Positions 25,415 to 35,247 of a DNA stretch of 64,000 bases are shown piece after piece (the stretch's first letter is position 1; each line of letters begins with the position of its first letter). A program made the translations under genes and the position numbers. This stretch comes from Muricoccus roseus (GTDB lineage Bacteria; Pseudomonadota; Alphaproteobacteria; Acetobacterales; Acetobacteraceae). Below the pieces are notes generated by a model. It searched no databases. It was not told the origin of the DNA and worked only from the letters and a program-made list of their open reading frames with translations. The stretch lies in assembly GCF_900141905.1 (NCBI RefSeq), contig NZ_FQZF01000017.1, positions 59,114-123,113 on the forward strand. The letters are read 5' to 3'.

Positions 25415-26449
25415 TCAGCGCCTTGCGGGCATGGGCCAGGCGGCCTCGCGGAGGATCCGCATGGCGGCCTCGCGATGCGCGCCGTAGCCCGCCACCGGCG
25501 CCGTGTCGAAGCGCGGCTCGCCCAGGGCCCGCACGGCCGGCGGCACCGGGGCGCCCGGCAGCGTCGCGTAGAAGATGCCGCCGCCGAACTCCGCCTGGGC
25601 CTGTTCGGTCATCATGAAGTCGATGAAGCGGATCGCGTTCTCGCGATTCGGGGCCCCCTTGAGCAGACCGATGGCGGTGACGTTCAGCATGGCGCCGGGC
25701 TGTCCGGCGGCCTGGTCCGGCCAAGCCACCCGAAGGCGCGCCGCCGCTTCACGCTCCTCCGGCTTGGCCGAAGGAGCGCCGAGGCGGAGGAGATAGTAGT
25801 GGTTGCTGATCGCCACCGCGCAGCGCCCGGCAGCCACTTGCTGGATCTGGGTGAAATCGGAAGCCAGCGGGACATCCGGGGCGAAGTTGGCGGCCACCCC
25901 CTTCGCCCAGCGCAGCGCGCCCTCCTCGCCGAGCTGCCCGACCATGCGGGCCGTGACGGAAAGGTTGTAGGCGGTGGGGGCGGTGGGGCAGACCCGCCCG
26001 CGGAAGCGCGGCTCGGCCAGTTCGGCGAGGGTGGCGGGCGCGGCCCCGTCGTCCTTGCGCACCACGAGGATGCGGGCGCGAGCCGAGACGCCCGTCCAGA
26101 GATTCGCAGGATGGCGCAGATGCGCGGGCACCCGCGCCGTGGCGGCGGAAGCATAGGGCTCGAACACGCCGGCGGCCTCCAGCTGCGCGAGCGCGCTGGC
26201 ATCCGTGCCCAGCATCACGTCCCCCGCCCCACGCGGGCTGGCGCCCAGCGCCGTGACGGCGGCATTGCCGGCATTGGGGACGAAATGCAGCCGGATGCCC
26301 GTCTCCCGCGTGAAGCGGGCGAAGGGCTCCTGCTCCGCCGAGCCGGGGCGCTGCGCGATGATGGCCAGCTCCCCCTGGGCGAGAGCGGGGGCGGAGAAGG
26401 GCAAGGCGAGGAAGCCGGCGGCGAGGAAACGGCGTGTGAACAGGCCCAT
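25415..26449 (-). CDS. Probable Fe(III) ABC transporter substrate-binding protein
   Basis: A 344-residue periplasmic protein with a signal peptide (RRFLAAGFLALPFSAPALAQ). The fold resembles the FbpA/FutA iron-binding group: ELAIIAQRPGSAEQEPFARF at the start, LVVRKDD near residue 128, and a tyrosine pair in AISNHYYLLRLGA near 215, where iron-binding proteins place their ligand tyrosines. GGAG precedes the ATG. No permease or ATPase genes are adjacent. A Fur-like box 54 bases upstream supports an iron-related role, although a thiamine or spermidine-type ligand is not excluded. Confidence 0.75.
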   Translation of the reverse strand: MGLFTRRFLAAGFLALPFSAPALAQGELAIIAQRPGSAEQEPFARFTRETGIRLHFVPNAGNAAVTALGASPRGAGDVMLGTDASALAQLEAAGVFEPYASAATARVPAHLRHPANLWTGVSARARILVVRKDDGAAPATLAELAEPRFRGRVCPTAPTAYNLSVTARMVGQLGEEGALRWAKGVAANFAPDVPLASDFTQIQQVAAGRCAVAISNHYYLLRLGAPSAKPEEREAAARLRVAWPDQAAGQPGAMLNVTAIGLLKGAPNRENAIRFIDFMMTEQAQAEFGGGIFYATLPGAPVPPAVRALGEPRFDTAPVAGYGAHREAAMRILREAAWPMPARR

Positions 26450-26460
26450 AACGATCTCCG

Positions 26461-26480
26461 GTAAGGGGAGCTCCCTTTAC
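26461..26480. promoter_or_regulatory. Near-perfect 20-bp palindrome before the Fe-binding protein gene
   Basis: GTAAGGGGAG followed by CTCCCTTTAC has one mismatched pair in twenty bases. It lies between the Fur-like box and the start codon of the binding-protein gene and may be an mRNA leader hairpin or a second operator. Confidence 0.45.
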
Positions 26481-26502
26481 CGCGGCTCCGCCGATTCAAG
26501 AA

Positions 26503-26517
26503 TGCAAATTGTTCGCA
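26503..26517. promoter_or_regulatory. Fur-like box
   Basis: TGCAAATTGTTCGCA is an imperfect inverted repeat (TGCAAA and TTCGCA arms) within an A/T-rich stretch that stands out in this GC-rich DNA. It resembles Fur-type boxes reported for alphaproteobacteria. It is 54 bases upstream of the Fe-binding protein ATG and 72 bases from the divergent hydrolase ATG. Confidence 0.5.
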
Positions 26518-26589
26518 AATAACCGCCCCGCCACCCGGTTCCTTGTTCCGGAACGACAAACCGGCGCGCCGGCCCCGCGTTGAGCCGGG

Positions 26590-27465
26590 ATGCGTATCCA
26601 TTCGATCGAGTGCGGCTCCATGCGGCCCTTCGGGGGCCGGCTCTGGGACGGGGAGACCCGGGGCTTCGGCCCGGCCCATCTCGCCTGCCGCTGCCTGCTG
26701 GCGGAAACCGAGGCCGGGCTGGTGCTCATCGACACGGGCTTCGGGCTGGAGGATGTGAACCAGCCCGTGCCCCGCCTGAACACGGCCTTCTACCTCGCGG
26801 ACCGGGTGCATCTGGAGGCGGATGAAACCGCCATCTCTCGCATCCGCCAGCTCGGCCTGGACCCGCGGGACGTGCGCCACATCGTCATGACCCATCTCGA
26901 CTTCGACCATGCGGGCGGGTTGACCGACTTCCCCTGGGCCACGGTGCATGTGCATGCCGTGGAACTGGCCGCCTCCCGCCGGCGGGCGGGGGCGATCGCG
27001 CGCGGCCGCTACCGCCCGGCCCAGCTGGCGCATCCGATGGAGGAATACAGCCTGCCCGGCCCGATGTGGTTCGGCCTGCCCACCATCCGTGGGCTGGAGG
27101 GGCTGCCACCCTCCATCTTCCTCGTCCCCTTGCCGGGCCACACGGCCGGGCATTGCGGGGTCGCGCTCGAAACGCCGCAGGGCTGGGTCCTCCATGCGGG
27201 CGACACTGTGTTCATGCATTCGGAGCTGGAACCGCCGATGCGGATGCCCCCGCTGGCTGCGGCCTATGCCAATGTCATGCAGGTGAACCGGGAGGCCCGG
27301 CTGCAGAGCCGGCGGATGCTGCGCGCCCTGGCGCGGGAGCATGGCGACGAGGTGACCATCCTCTGCACCCATGACCCCGTGCTGCCTTCCGGCGCGGCGG
27401 CACGGCTGGTCACGCAGGCCGGCGCCGGCGTTCGCGCGCCCGAGCCTGCGCCGCCTTCCGCCTGA
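26590..27465 (+). CDS. MBL fold metallo-hydrolase
   Basis: A 291-residue metallo-beta-lactamase-fold hydrolase. The metal motif reads THLDFDHAGG near residue 100, so the second ligand of the usual H-x-H-x-D-H is Asp. Further ligands are in PGHTAGHCGV and in LHAGDTVF. The overall layout, with VLIDTGFG near residue 48, resembles the lactonase-like branch. It is divergent from the Fe-binding protein gene and would share the intergenic promoter region. The substrate is unknown. Confidence 0.85.
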   Translation: MRIHSIECGSMRPFGGRLWDGETRGFGPAHLACRCLLAETEAGLVLIDTGFGLEDVNQPVPRLNTAFYLADRVHLEADETAISRIRQLGLDPRDVRHIVMTHLDFDHAGGLTDFPWATVHVHAVELAASRRRAGAIARGRYRPAQLAHPMEEYSLPGPMWFGLPTIRGLEGLPPSIFLVPLPGHTAGHCGVALETPQGWVLHAGDTVFMHSELEPPMRMPPLAAAYANVMQVNREARLQSRRMLRALAREHGDEVTILCTHDPVLPSGAAARLVTQAGAGVRAPEPAPPSA

Positions 27466-27475
27466 CGCCCTTCCT

Positions 27476-28357
27476 CTACCCCGGCACGAGCCGCGCCAGC
27501 GCCTGCTCCCGCCAGAGGATGAAGAGGCCGGCGCCAACGATGATCGCCGCGCCGACCAGGCTCCGCAGCGTCAGCATCTCGCCGAAGAAGAGGTAGCCGA
27601 AGAGGATCCCCCAGGGGATCAGCGTGTAGTGCAGCGGCATGACGGTGGAGGCCGGGGCGAGGCGGAGCGAGTGCGTCACGCACACATTGCCGGCGAGCGA
27701 CCCGAGGCCGAGCACGATCAGCAGCACGGTTTCGAGCGGACCGGGCGCGACCCAGGACTGCTGCGACACCAGCACCAGCCCCAGCAGCATGGCGACCAGG
27801 AACTGCCAGCCCAGCAGGACCGGCGCCGGCGTGCCCGCCAGGCGTCGCGTGGCGATCACGAAGAGCGCGTAGCCCAGGCTGCCCGCCACGGGCACCAGCG
27901 CCGCGAGCGAAAGGCTGCCCTGCGGGTTCACCGCCAGCACCACGCCGAGGAAGCCGACCCCGACCGCCGTCCAGCGCCGCCACCCCACACGCTCGCGGAG
28001 GAGGAGGGGGGACAGGGCTGTCACGAAGATCGGCGAGGCCATGTAGAAGGTGATCACCTCCGCCAGGGGCAGGAGGGACAGCGAGACGAAGAAGAGCGTC
28101 GCCTCCACCGCCGAGAGGCCGGCGCGCAGCGCCTGGAGCCCGGGCTGCCTCACCCTCAGCACGGCCGCGCGGGAGCGCCATAGCGAGGGAAGGAGGACGA
28201 GCAGCCCGACCGCGCTGCGGAAGAGAAGAAGCTGGCCGACCGCATAGGCGCCGACCAGCCATTTGCCGAGCGTGTCGTTCGCCGCGAAGAGCAGCACGCC
28301 CAGCAGCATCAGAATGACGCCCCGGGCGGTGTTCCGGCTGCCCAGGGAGTCGGTCAT
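27476..28357 (-). CDS. EamA/DMT family transporter
   Basis: A 293-residue inner-membrane protein with ten predicted hydrophobic segments in two EamA repeats of about 140 residues. It starts MTDSLGSRNTARGVILMLLG, has the repeat-end motif SPLLLRERVGWRRWTAVGVGFLGV, and ends with LFFGEMLTLRSLVGAAIIVGAG. Such proteins export amino acids, nucleosides or other small metabolites. It follows pgk on the same strand with a 22-base gap and could be the distal gene of the tkt-gap-pgk transcript, though its substrate need not be glycolytic. Confidence 0.88.
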   Translation of the reverse strand: MTDSLGSRNTARGVILMLLGVLLFAANDTLGKWLVGAYAVGQLLLFRSAVGLLVLLPSLWRSRAAVLRVRQPGLQALRAGLSAVEATLFFVSLSLLPLAEVITFYMASPIFVTALSPLLLRERVGWRRWTAVGVGFLGVVLAVNPQGSLSLAALVPVAGSLGYALFVIATRRLAGTPAPVLLGWQFLVAMLLGLVLVSQQSWVAPGPLETVLLIVLGLGSLAGNVCVTHSLRLAPASTVMPLHYTLIPWGILFGYLFFGEMLTLRSLVGAAIIVGAGLFILWREQALARLVPG

Positions 28358-28379
28358 GCAAGAGAGATGGTCGGGCGCC

Positions 28380-29576
28380 TCAGCCCTGCTGGAGCGCCGC
28401 GACGCCTGGCAGGGTCTTGCCCTCCAGCCACTCCAGGAAGGCGCCACCGGCCGAGGAGACATAGGTCATGCGCTCGGCCACGCCTGCATGGCGCAGGGCC
28501 GCCACCGTGTCGCCGCCGCCGCCGATGGACTTCAGCCCGGCGGACTGGGTGAGGCCCGCGACGCTCTGCGCCACCGCCACGGTCGCGGCATCGAAGGGCG
28601 GCGTCTCGAAGGCGCCGAGCGGGCCGTTCCACACGAGGGTGGAGGCCTGGCGCAGCCGGTTCTCGATCAGGCCCACCGTTTCCGGGCCCACATCCAGCGC
28701 CATCATGTCGGAGGGCACCGCATCCACCGTCACCGTGCGGGTCGCCGGATGCGCCTTGAACTCGGCCGCCACCACGAGGTCCCGCGGCAGGACGATCTCG
28801 CAATTTGCCGCCTTGGCCTCGTCGAGGATCCGCAGGGCGGTCGGGTGCATCTCCGCCTCCTGGAGCGACCGGCCCATGTCATGCCCCTGGGCGGCGAGGA
28901 AGGTGTTGGCCATGGCGCCGCCGATCACCAGCACGTCCACCTTCCGCGACAGGTTGCCGAGCAGGTCGAGCTTGGTGGAGACCTTGGCGCCGCCGACGAT
29001 CGCGACCACGGGGCGGGAAGGGGTGCCGAGCGCGGCCTCCAGCGCCTCCAGCTCGGCCTGCATCAGCCGGCCGGCATAGGCGGGAAGAAGGCGGGCCACG
29101 CCCTCGGTGGAGGAATGGGCGCGGTGAGCGGCGGAGAAGGCATCGTTCACATAGGCGTCGCCGAGCTTGGCCATCGCGGCGGAGAGCGCCGGGTCGTTCT
29201 TCTCCTCGCCGGCATGGTAGCGCGTGTTCTCCAGCAGCAGCACGTCGCCGTCCTGCAGCTTCGCGACCGCGGCCTCGGCCTCCGGCCCGATGCAGTCATC
29301 GGCGAAGGCCACGGGCTTGCCGAGGATGGAGGAAAGCGCCTCGGCCAGCGGGCGCAGCGACATCTCGGACACGCGCTTGCCCTTCGGACGGTCGAAATGG
29401 GAGAGCACGACCACCTTCGCGCCCTTTTCCGACAGTTCCTTGATCGTGGGCACCAGGCGCTCGATCCGGGTGCGGTCGGTGATGGCGCCGTCACGCACCG
29501 GCACGTTCAGGTCGGCGCGCAGCAGCACGCGCTTCCCCTTGGCGTCGAGGTCGTCGAGGGTGCGGAAGGAGGCCAT
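28380..29576 (-). CDS. pgk: Phosphoglycerate kinase
   Basis: A 398-residue glycolytic kinase that transfers phosphate from 1,3-bisphosphoglycerate to ADP. The N-domain has [14 protein letters not shown] and [11 protein letters not shown], which bind the substrate phosphate and carboxylate. The C-domain has [14 protein letters not shown] (nucleotide region), [11 protein letters not shown] and the [13 protein letters not shown] loop near the C-terminus. Length is normal. It follows gap after 73 bases that contain a terminator-like hairpin, so its level may be set by read-through. Confidence 0.97.
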   Translation of the reverse strand: MASFRTLDDLDAKGKRVLLRADLNVPVRDGAITDRTRIERLVPTIKELSEKGAKVVVLSHFDRPKGKRVSEMSLRPLAEALSSILGKPVAFADDCIGPEAEAAVAKLQDGDVLLLENTRYHAGEEKNDPALSAAMAKLGDAYVNDAFSAAHRAHSSTEGVARLLPAYAGRLMQAELEALEAALGTPSRPVVAIVGGAKVSTKLDLLGNLSRKVDVLVIGGAMANTFLAAQGHDMGRSLQEAEMHPTALRILDEAKAANCEIVLPRDLVVAAEFKAHPATRTVTVDAVPSDMMALDVGPETVGLIENRLRQASTLVWNGPLGAFETPPFDAATVAVAQSVAGLTQSAGLKSIGGGGDTVAALRHAGVAERMTYVSSAGGAFLEWLEGKTLPGVAALQQG

Positions 29577-29610
29577 CGGTCGTGTTCCCCGGGGTGCTCA
29601 GGAAGTGCTG

Positions 29611-29639
29611 AAAGGGAAAGGGGGCGCCGAAGCGCCCCC
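29611..29639 (-). terminator. UUCG-loop terminator/attenuator between gap and pgk
   Basis: On the minus strand GGGGGCGC pairs with GCGCCCCC over eight bases around a TTCG tetraloop, followed by TTTCCCTTTC. It begins 11 bases after the gap stop. Because pgk continues on the same strand, it could reduce rather than end transcription. Confidence 0.7.
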
Positions 29640-29649
29640 GATCAGTGTC

Positions 29650-30702
29650 TCAGAGCGAGCCGAGCAGGGCGGCGGTGTCGCTCATGCGGTTCGAGAAGCC
29701 CCACTCGTTGTCGTACCAGGACATCACGCGGACCAGCCCGCCATCGACCACCTGCGTCTGCGTCGCGTCGAAGGTGGAGGAGTGGGAGTCGTGGTTGAAG
29801 TCGATGGAGACGAGCGGCTCGGTGTTGTAGCCGAGGATGCCCTTCAGGTCGGGGCTCTCGGAGGCTTCCTTCATCGCCGCGTTAATCGCCTCCTTGGTCA
29901 GGCCCTCGGTCTTCGCGGGCACGAAGTCCAGGCTGACGAGGGAGACGTTCGGGGTGGGGATGCGGATGGCGGTGCCGTCCAGCTTGCCCTTCAGCTCCGG
30001 CAGCACGAGGCCGACGGCCTTGGCCGCGCCCGTCGAGGTCGGGATGGCGGAAACCGCGGCGGCGCGGGCGCGGTGCAGGTCCTTGTGCAGCGTGTCCACC
30101 GTGTTCTGGTCACCGGTATAGGCGTGGATGGTGACCATGTAGCCGCGCAGGATGCCGAACTTCTCGTGCAGCACCTTGGCGATGGGCGCCAGGCAGTTGG
30201 TGGTGCAGGAGGCGTTGGAGACGATCTTGTGCTCGGGCTTCAGCGTCTTGTGGTTCACGCCATAGACGATGGTGGCCTGGGCGGAAGCGTCCGCATAAGC
30301 CTCGCCCCAGGTCACGGGGGCGGAGACCAGCACCTTGCGCGCGCCGGACTGCAGCAGCAGCGAGGCCTTCTCGGTGCTGGTGAAGATGCCGGTGCACTCG
30401 GCGGCGACGTCCACGCCGGCCCACTGGAGCTTGGTCGGGTCGCGCTCGGCCGTCACCTTGATCGGCTTGTAGGTGCGCCCGTTGGCCGAGATGACCATCG
30501 TGTCGCCCTCGACGCGGACCTCGCCGGGGAAGCGGCCATGGACGCTGTCATAGCGGAACAGATGCGCATTCGCCTCGACCGAGCCGAGGTCGTTGATATG
30601 CGTGAACTCGACATCGTCGCGCCCGCTCTCGAGGGCCGCCCGAAGCACCAGGCGGCCGATGCGCCCGAAGCCGTTGATCGCAACCTTGACCGCCATATCC
30701 AT
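29650..30702 (-). CDS. gap: Glyceraldehyde-3-phosphate dehydrogenase, type I
   Basis: A 350-residue NAD-dependent enzyme oxidising glyceraldehyde 3-phosphate to 1,3-bisphosphoglycerate. The Rossmann start is [20 protein letters not shown], the catalytic cysteine lies in [12 protein letters not shown] near residue 160, and [13 protein letters not shown] is near the end. AAGGAGAGGG before the ATG at 30702 fixes the start, two codons ahead of a second possible ATG. It lies 13 bases downstream of the transketolase gene and 73 bases upstream of pgk. Confidence 0.97.
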   Translation of the reverse strand: MDMAVKVAINGFGRIGRLVLRAALESGRDDVEFTHINDLGSVEANAHLFRYDSVHGRFPGEVRVEGDTMVISANGRTYKPIKVTAERDPTKLQWAGVDVAAECTGIFTSTEKASLLLQSGARKVLVSAPVTWGEAYADASAQATIVYGVNHKTLKPEHKIVSNASCTTNCLAPIAKVLHEKFGILRGYMVTIHAYTGDQNTVDTLHKDLHRARAAAVSAIPTSTGAAKAVGLVLPELKGKLDGTAIRIPTPNVSLVSLDFVPAKTEGLTKEAINAAMKEASESPDLKGILGYNTEPLVSIDFNHDSHSSTFDATQTQVVDGGLVRVMSWYDNEWGFSNRMSDTAALLGSL

Positions 30703-30715
30703 CCCTCTCCTTGGA

Positions 30716-32800
30716 TCAGTTCACGCGGCGCTTTACCGCCGCCACCACCGCATCCGCGGTGATGCCGAAATGCCTGTAAAGATCGCCGGCCGGCGCGCTG
30801 GCGCCGAATCCCTGCATGCCGATGAAGATGCCATCGGGACCGAGCCAGCGCGACCACCCGAACTCCAGCGCCGCCTCGATTCCCACTCGCAGGGCGGAGC
30901 CGAGCACCGCATCGTGATAGGACGGGTCCTGCAGCGCGAAGAGCTCCCAGCAGGGCAGGGAGACCACCGCCGTCGGGATGCCCGCCTGCTCCAGCGCGTC
31001 GCGGGCCGCGAGCGCGATCTCCACCTCGGAGCCGGTGGCGATCAGCGTCGCCTTGCGGTCGCCCGAGGCCTCGGCCAGCACGTAGCCGCCGCGCGCCGTG
31101 CGGTTCTCGCCCGCATCGCTCCGCACCGTCGGCAGGTTCTGGCGCGAGAGGGCGAGCACGGTCGGCCCGTCCGCCCGCTTGACCGCCAGCTCCCAGGCCT
31201 CCGCCGTCTCGATCACGTCGGCCGGGCGGAAGACATGCAGATTGGGGATGACGCGCAGCGCCGCCAGCGTCTCGACGGGCTGGTGGGTCGGGCCGTCCTC
31301 GCCCAGGCCGATGCTGTCATGGGTCAGCACATGCACCACCCGCTGCCGCATCAGGGCCGCGAGGCGGATGGCCGGGCGCATGTAGTCGCTGAAGACGAGG
31401 AAGGTGCCGGAATAGGGGATGATGCCCCCATGCAGCGCCATGCCGTTCATGGCCGCGGCCATGCCGTGCTCGCGGATGCCCCAATGGACGAAGCGCCCGC
31501 CCCAGTTCTCGGCGGAAAGGGCCGGGATGCCCTTCACGTTGGTGTTGTTCGAGCCGGTGAGGTCGGCGGAGCCGCCGATCATCTCGGGCACGGCCGGCAC
31601 CAACGCCTCCAGCGCCTTCTGCGAGGCCACCCGGGTGGCGAGCTTGGGCTTCTCGGCCACGGCCTTGGCCTTCCACTCGCCGATGGCGGCGTCCCAGCGC
31701 TCGGGCAGCTTGCCGGCCATGGCGCGCTCGAAATCGGCGCGCTGCGGGTGCTTGGCCAGCCGCTTCAGCCAGGAGCGGCGCGTGCCCCCGCCACGCTTGC
31801 CCGCGGTCTCCCAGGCTTCGCGGATGTCGTCCGGCACCTCGAAGGGGCCGGCCTCCCAGCCCAGTGCCGCCTTCGCCGCTGCGGCCTCCTCGGGGCCCAG
31901 CGGGGCGCCATGGCTGCCGGCGGTGCCCGCCTTCTTCGGCGCGGAGAAGCCGATGATGGTGCGGCAGGCGATCAGCGTCGGCCGGCGGGACTTGGTGGCG
32001 GCGTTCAGAGCGGCCGCGAGCGCCTCGTGGTCGTGCCCGTCCACGCGCCGCACGGCCCAGCCATAGGCCTTGAAGCGCGCCAGCGTGTCCTCGGAGACGG
32101 AAAGGGACGTGTCGCCGTCAATGGAGATGTGGTTGTCGTCCCAGAGGACCGTCAGTTTGCCCAGGCCGAAATGCCCGGCCAGCGAGGCCGCCTCGTGGGA
32201 GATCCCCTCCTGCAGGTCGCCGTCGGAGGCGATCACCCAGGTGCGGTGGTCCACCAGGCTCTTGCCGAAGCGCGCCGCCAGGTGCCGCTCGGCCATGGCC
32301 ATGCCGACCGCGGTGGAGATGCCCTGGCCCAGCGGGCCCGTGGTCGTCTCGATGCCGGGATGCTCGCCCACCTCCGGGTGGCCGGCGGCCGGGGAGTGGA
32401 GCTGGCGGAAGCGCTTCAGCTCCTCCACGCCCATTCCCGCATGGCCGGACAGGTGCAGCCACGCATAGAGCAGCATGGAGCCATGGCCCGCGCTGAGCAC
32501 GAAGCGGTCACGGTCCGGCCAGCGGGGGTCGGCCGCGTCATGCTTCAGGAAGCGGGTGAAGAGGACGGCCGCCGCGTCGGCCATGCCCATGGGCATGCCG
32601 GGATGGCCGGATTTCGCCGCTTCGACGCCATCGATCGCCAGGGCGCGGATTGCATCCGCCATACGGCGGATGGGCGTGGCGGGGCGGGCAAGGATCGCAT
32701 CCTGCGCCACCAGAGCGGGGCTGCGCTCCGGAGTGGCGGGTTGCCGGTCGGGTTCCAGGGTGGCCAAGTGAAGGGTGTCTCCCGCGGCAGTGCCGGGCAT
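30716..32800 (-). CDS. tkt: Transketolase
   Basis: A 694-residue thiamine-diphosphate enzyme of the pentose phosphate pathway. Typical segments are [22 protein letters not shown], then [21 protein letters not shown], the cofactor motif [14 protein letters not shown], and in the second domain [13 protein letters not shown] and [17 protein letters not shown]. The start is uncertain: the ATG at 32800 adds about 45 residues before the usual N-terminus and has no clear ribosome-binding site. A start at the ATG of MADAIRA would give a normal length. It is first in tkt-gap-pgk. Confidence 0.93.
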   Translation of the reverse strand: MPGTAAGDTLHLATLEPDRQPATPERSPALVAQDAILARPATPIRRMADAIRALAIDGVEAAKSGHPGMPMGMADAAAVLFTRFLKHDAADPRWPDRDRFVLSAGHGSMLLYAWLHLSGHAGMGVEELKRFRQLHSPAAGHPEVGEHPGIETTTGPLGQGISTAVGMAMAERHLAARFGKSLVDHRTWVIASDGDLQEGISHEAASLAGHFGLGKLTVLWDDNHISIDGDTSLSVSEDTLARFKAYGWAVRRVDGHDHEALAAALNAATKSRRPTLIACRTIIGFSAPKKAGTAGSHGAPLGPEEAAAAKAALGWEAGPFEVPDDIREAWETAGKRGGGTRRSWLKRLAKHPQRADFERAMAGKLPERWDAAIGEWKAKAVAEKPKLATRVASQKALEALVPAVPEMIGGSADLTGSNNTNVKGIPALSAENWGGRFVHWGIREHGMAAAMNGMALHGGIIPYSGTFLVFSDYMRPAIRLAALMRQRVVHVLTHDSIGLGEDGPTHQPVETLAALRVIPNLHVFRPADVIETAEAWELAVKRADGPTVLALSRQNLPTVRSDAGENRTARGGYVLAEASGDRKATLIATGSEVEIALAARDALEQAGIPTAVVSLPCWELFALQDPSYHDAVLGSALRVGIEAALEFGWSRWLGPDGIFIGMQGFGASAPAGDLYRHFGITADAVVAAVKRRVN

Positions 32801-32996
32801 GGCGTCGCCCGCCGGCTGCGCAGCGGCGAGGCGGGGCGTCCCAGTCGCGTTGCGCGCCGCTATAGAGGCGGCCCGGCAAGATGCCAACCCTGCGGCGCGG
32901 GCGGGGCGGGGCCTTCCGGCCGGCGGGCGTGCATAATTCCGCGTGCCGGCACACGAGAAACCTGCCATAAACTGAGACGGCGGATGCAGCTGTCTC

Positions 32997-33011
32997 TTTG
33001 GTGTCACCAAA
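32997..33011. promoter_or_regulatory. Palindrome TTTGGTG-T-CACCAAA
   Basis: A perfect inverted repeat with seven-base arms and one central base, 64 bp upstream of the GGDEF-EAL start in the divergent region shared with tkt. Size and symmetry fit an operator for a dimeric repressor or activator. Confidence 0.5.
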
Positions 33012-33074
33012 TTGGCAAATTGCATCCTGATAGCGGACAGGAATCGATCCTTCATGCCTCCGGAAGAGGCTCCG

Positions 33075-35207
33075 ATGCGCCGCCTCCGTCGGGGGGTCGC
33101 ATTGGGCGTATCCAGCCTTCTCGCCGTGGCGCTGGCCGCGGCGGCACTGGCCCTCCTGGCACCGCCGGCCATGGCCGCCCCCGCCACGGCCGGGCTGCTG
33201 CTGCTGCTCGTCGCCGGACTGCTGAGCGTCCTCTATCGCTCCTGGCCACGCCTTCGCCGCGCCGCCCTGCTGCGCGAGGCGGTCGACCGGACCGCCGTCC
33301 GCTACGCCGCCTTCGCGCGGGACCGCACCCTGCTGGACCGCAGCCCGGCCTTTGACCTGCCGGGCATCGACCCCCGGCCGGTGCCCCCCGGGGCGAAGCT
33401 CGATGACCTGCTGGCCGCCCATGGCCGGGATCCCGCTGCCATCGCCCAGCAGATCGCCGAGCACGAGGACGATTCCCGCACCGAATATGACCGTGCCCTG
33501 CCGGATGGCCGCGTGCTGCAGGTGAGCAAGCGCCGCCTCTCCGGCGGGGAGGTCGCGCGCTTCGCCCTGGATGTCACGGGGACGCGGGCCAGGGACATGC
33601 GCGCCCGCGCCATTCATGACAGCGTGCCCGCCGCCATCTGGCACCTGGATCACGAGGGGCGCAGCCTGGCGGCCAATCAGCGGCTCCTGGATTTCTTCGG
33701 CGGCCGGCTCCCGGCGACCCTGATGGAAAGCGGCCTTCAGCAACTCGGCCAGCCCGGCGAGGGTCCCTTCGGCCTGCCGACCGGGCGCGAGGTGGAAGGC
33801 GTCCTGCCGTCGCGGGACGGCGCCGCCGAACGGCGCTTGATCGTCACCGCCTCGCCCTGGCTGCCCGGGGAGCGCGGCGGCAACCAGGCCATCCTGATGC
33901 TGCTCGACGTCACGCGGCTGCACGCGGCGCAGGCCCAGGCCGTGCATTTCGCGTGGCACGACCCGCTCACCGGTCTGCCCAACCGCTTTCGCTTCCAGCA
34001 GGCCCTGGCCGAGCTGGCCGCCCATCCCGATGGCGGCTCGGTCCTGCTCGTCGACCTGGCCGGGGTGCGCGCGGTGAATGATTCGCTCGGCCAGCAGGCG
34101 GGTGATTCGATGCTGCGCGAGGCGGCACGGCGCCTGTGCGAGCAACTCCGCCCCGGTGACGCCGCCTTCCGCCTCGGGGGCGACGAATTCGCGGTGATCG
34201 CGGGCGGGCTGCGGACCCCCCAGGCGGCGGGCGCGATGGCGGGGCGCATGCAGCGCGCCTTGGCCGCGCCCTTCGACCTGGGCGGCGGCCCGGCGCCGCT
34301 GCGGGCCGCCATCGGCCATGCGCATCTTCCCGATGACGCGCGGGACGCGGATGCTCTGCATCGCGCCGCGGCCCTGGCCTTGGCCCAGGCCAAGCGGCAG
34401 GGCAACGGCACCGTCACCGCCTATGACCCGGTGCTGGGGGAGCGGGTGGCGCGCCGGCTGGCGCTGCGCGAGAAGCTGATGGCGGCCGTGGCGGCCGGCA
34501 GCTTCGAACTTGCCTGGCAGCCACAGGTGGATGCCCGGACCGGGAGTTTGCGCGGCGCTGAGGCCCTGCTCCGCTGGCCCGGCGGCCCCGGTGGCCCGAT
34601 CTCCCCGGCCGAGTTCCTGCCGGAGGCCGAGATGGTTGGGCTGATGCCCGCCATCGATGCCTGGGTGCTGGAGGAGGCGCTGCGCCAGAAGGCCGCCTGG
34701 ATGAAGGCCGGGACCGGGCCGGAGGTCGTCGGCGTGAACATCTCCCCGGCCACGCTGCGCGACATCGAGTTCCCGGCCCGTGTCCAGGCCAGCCTCGCCC
34801 GCCACGGCGTCGCGCCCGAGGCGCTGGAGGTCGAGATCCCCGAGGACGTGGCCGCGCGGGATATCGACGCCATCGCCCCCGTGCTGCACGAGCTGATCGC
34901 CGATGGCGTGCGGCTCTCGCTCGATGATTTCGGCGGCGGCAGCTCGGCCCTGGCGCATCTGCTGCGCCTGCCGGTGGACCAGGTGAAGCTCGACCGTTCC
35001 ATCGTCGCTGGCCTGCCGGGCGGGGCGCGGGAGCGTGCCATCCTCCGCGCCGTGGCCACCCTGGCACGCGGCATGGAGATCCCCCTCCTGGCCGAGGGGG
35101 TGGAGACCGAGGCGCAGCGCGAGGCCCTCGTCGCCGAGGGCTGCACGGTGATGCAGGGCTGGCTCTTCGGCCGTGCGGTGCCGGCGGGGGAACTCGTCGC
35201 GCGCTGA
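33075..35207 (+). CDS. Membrane-anchored GGDEF-EAL protein (cyclic di-GMP turnover)
   Basis: A 710-residue protein with two N-terminal membrane helices (near residues 8-55), a PAS-like middle region ([23 protein letters not shown]), then GGDEF and EAL domains. The GGDEF active site is intact ([11 protein letters not shown], near residue 368), although the metal-site region reads [11 protein letters not shown]. The EAL domain keeps GAEALLRW near 493, [31 protein letters not shown] and [10 protein letters not shown], so phosphodiesterase activity is likely. The ATG at 33075 is chosen for GGAAGAGG five bases upstream; an ATG at 33054 is possible. Confidence 0.9.
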   Translation: MRRLRRGVALGVSSLLAVALAAAALALLAPPAMAAPATAGLLLLLVAGLLSVLYRSWPRLRRAALLREAVDRTAVRYAAFARDRTLLDRSPAFDLPGIDPRPVPPGAKLDDLLAAHGRDPAAIAQQIAEHEDDSRTEYDRALPDGRVLQVSKRRLSGGEVARFALDVTGTRARDMRARAIHDSVPAAIWHLDHEGRSLAANQRLLDFFGGRLPATLMESGLQQLGQPGEGPFGLPTGREVEGVLPSRDGAAERRLIVTASPWLPGERGGNQAILMLLDVTRLHAAQAQAVHFAWHDPLTGLPNRFRFQQALAELAAHPDGGSVLLVDLAGVRAVNDSLGQQAGDSMLREAARRLCEQLRPGDAAFRLGGDEFAVIAGGLRTPQAAGAMAGRMQRALAAPFDLGGGPAPLRAAIGHAHLPDDARDADALHRAAALALAQAKRQGNGTVTAYDPVLGERVARRLALREKLMAAVAAGSFELAWQPQVDARTGSLRGAEALLRWPGGPGGPISPAEFLPEAEMVGLMPAIDAWVLEEALRQKAAWMKAGTGPEVVGVNISPATLRDIEFPARVQASLARHGVAPEALEVEIPEDVAARDIDAIAPVLHELIADGVRLSLDDFGGGSSALAHLLRLPVDQVKLDRSIVAGLPGGARERAILRAVATLARGMEIPLLAEGVETEAQREALVAEGCTVMQGWLFGRAVPAGELVAR

Positions 35208-35247
35208 GGGTACCGGGGGCCCCTCCGGCGTCGGCCAGCCGGGCCGG

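Noticed and set aside
30593..33355. A 920-codon plus-strand open frame
   Set aside because: It is antisense to transketolase and reads as low-complexity Arg/Gly/His; the minus strand has clear transketolase motifs.
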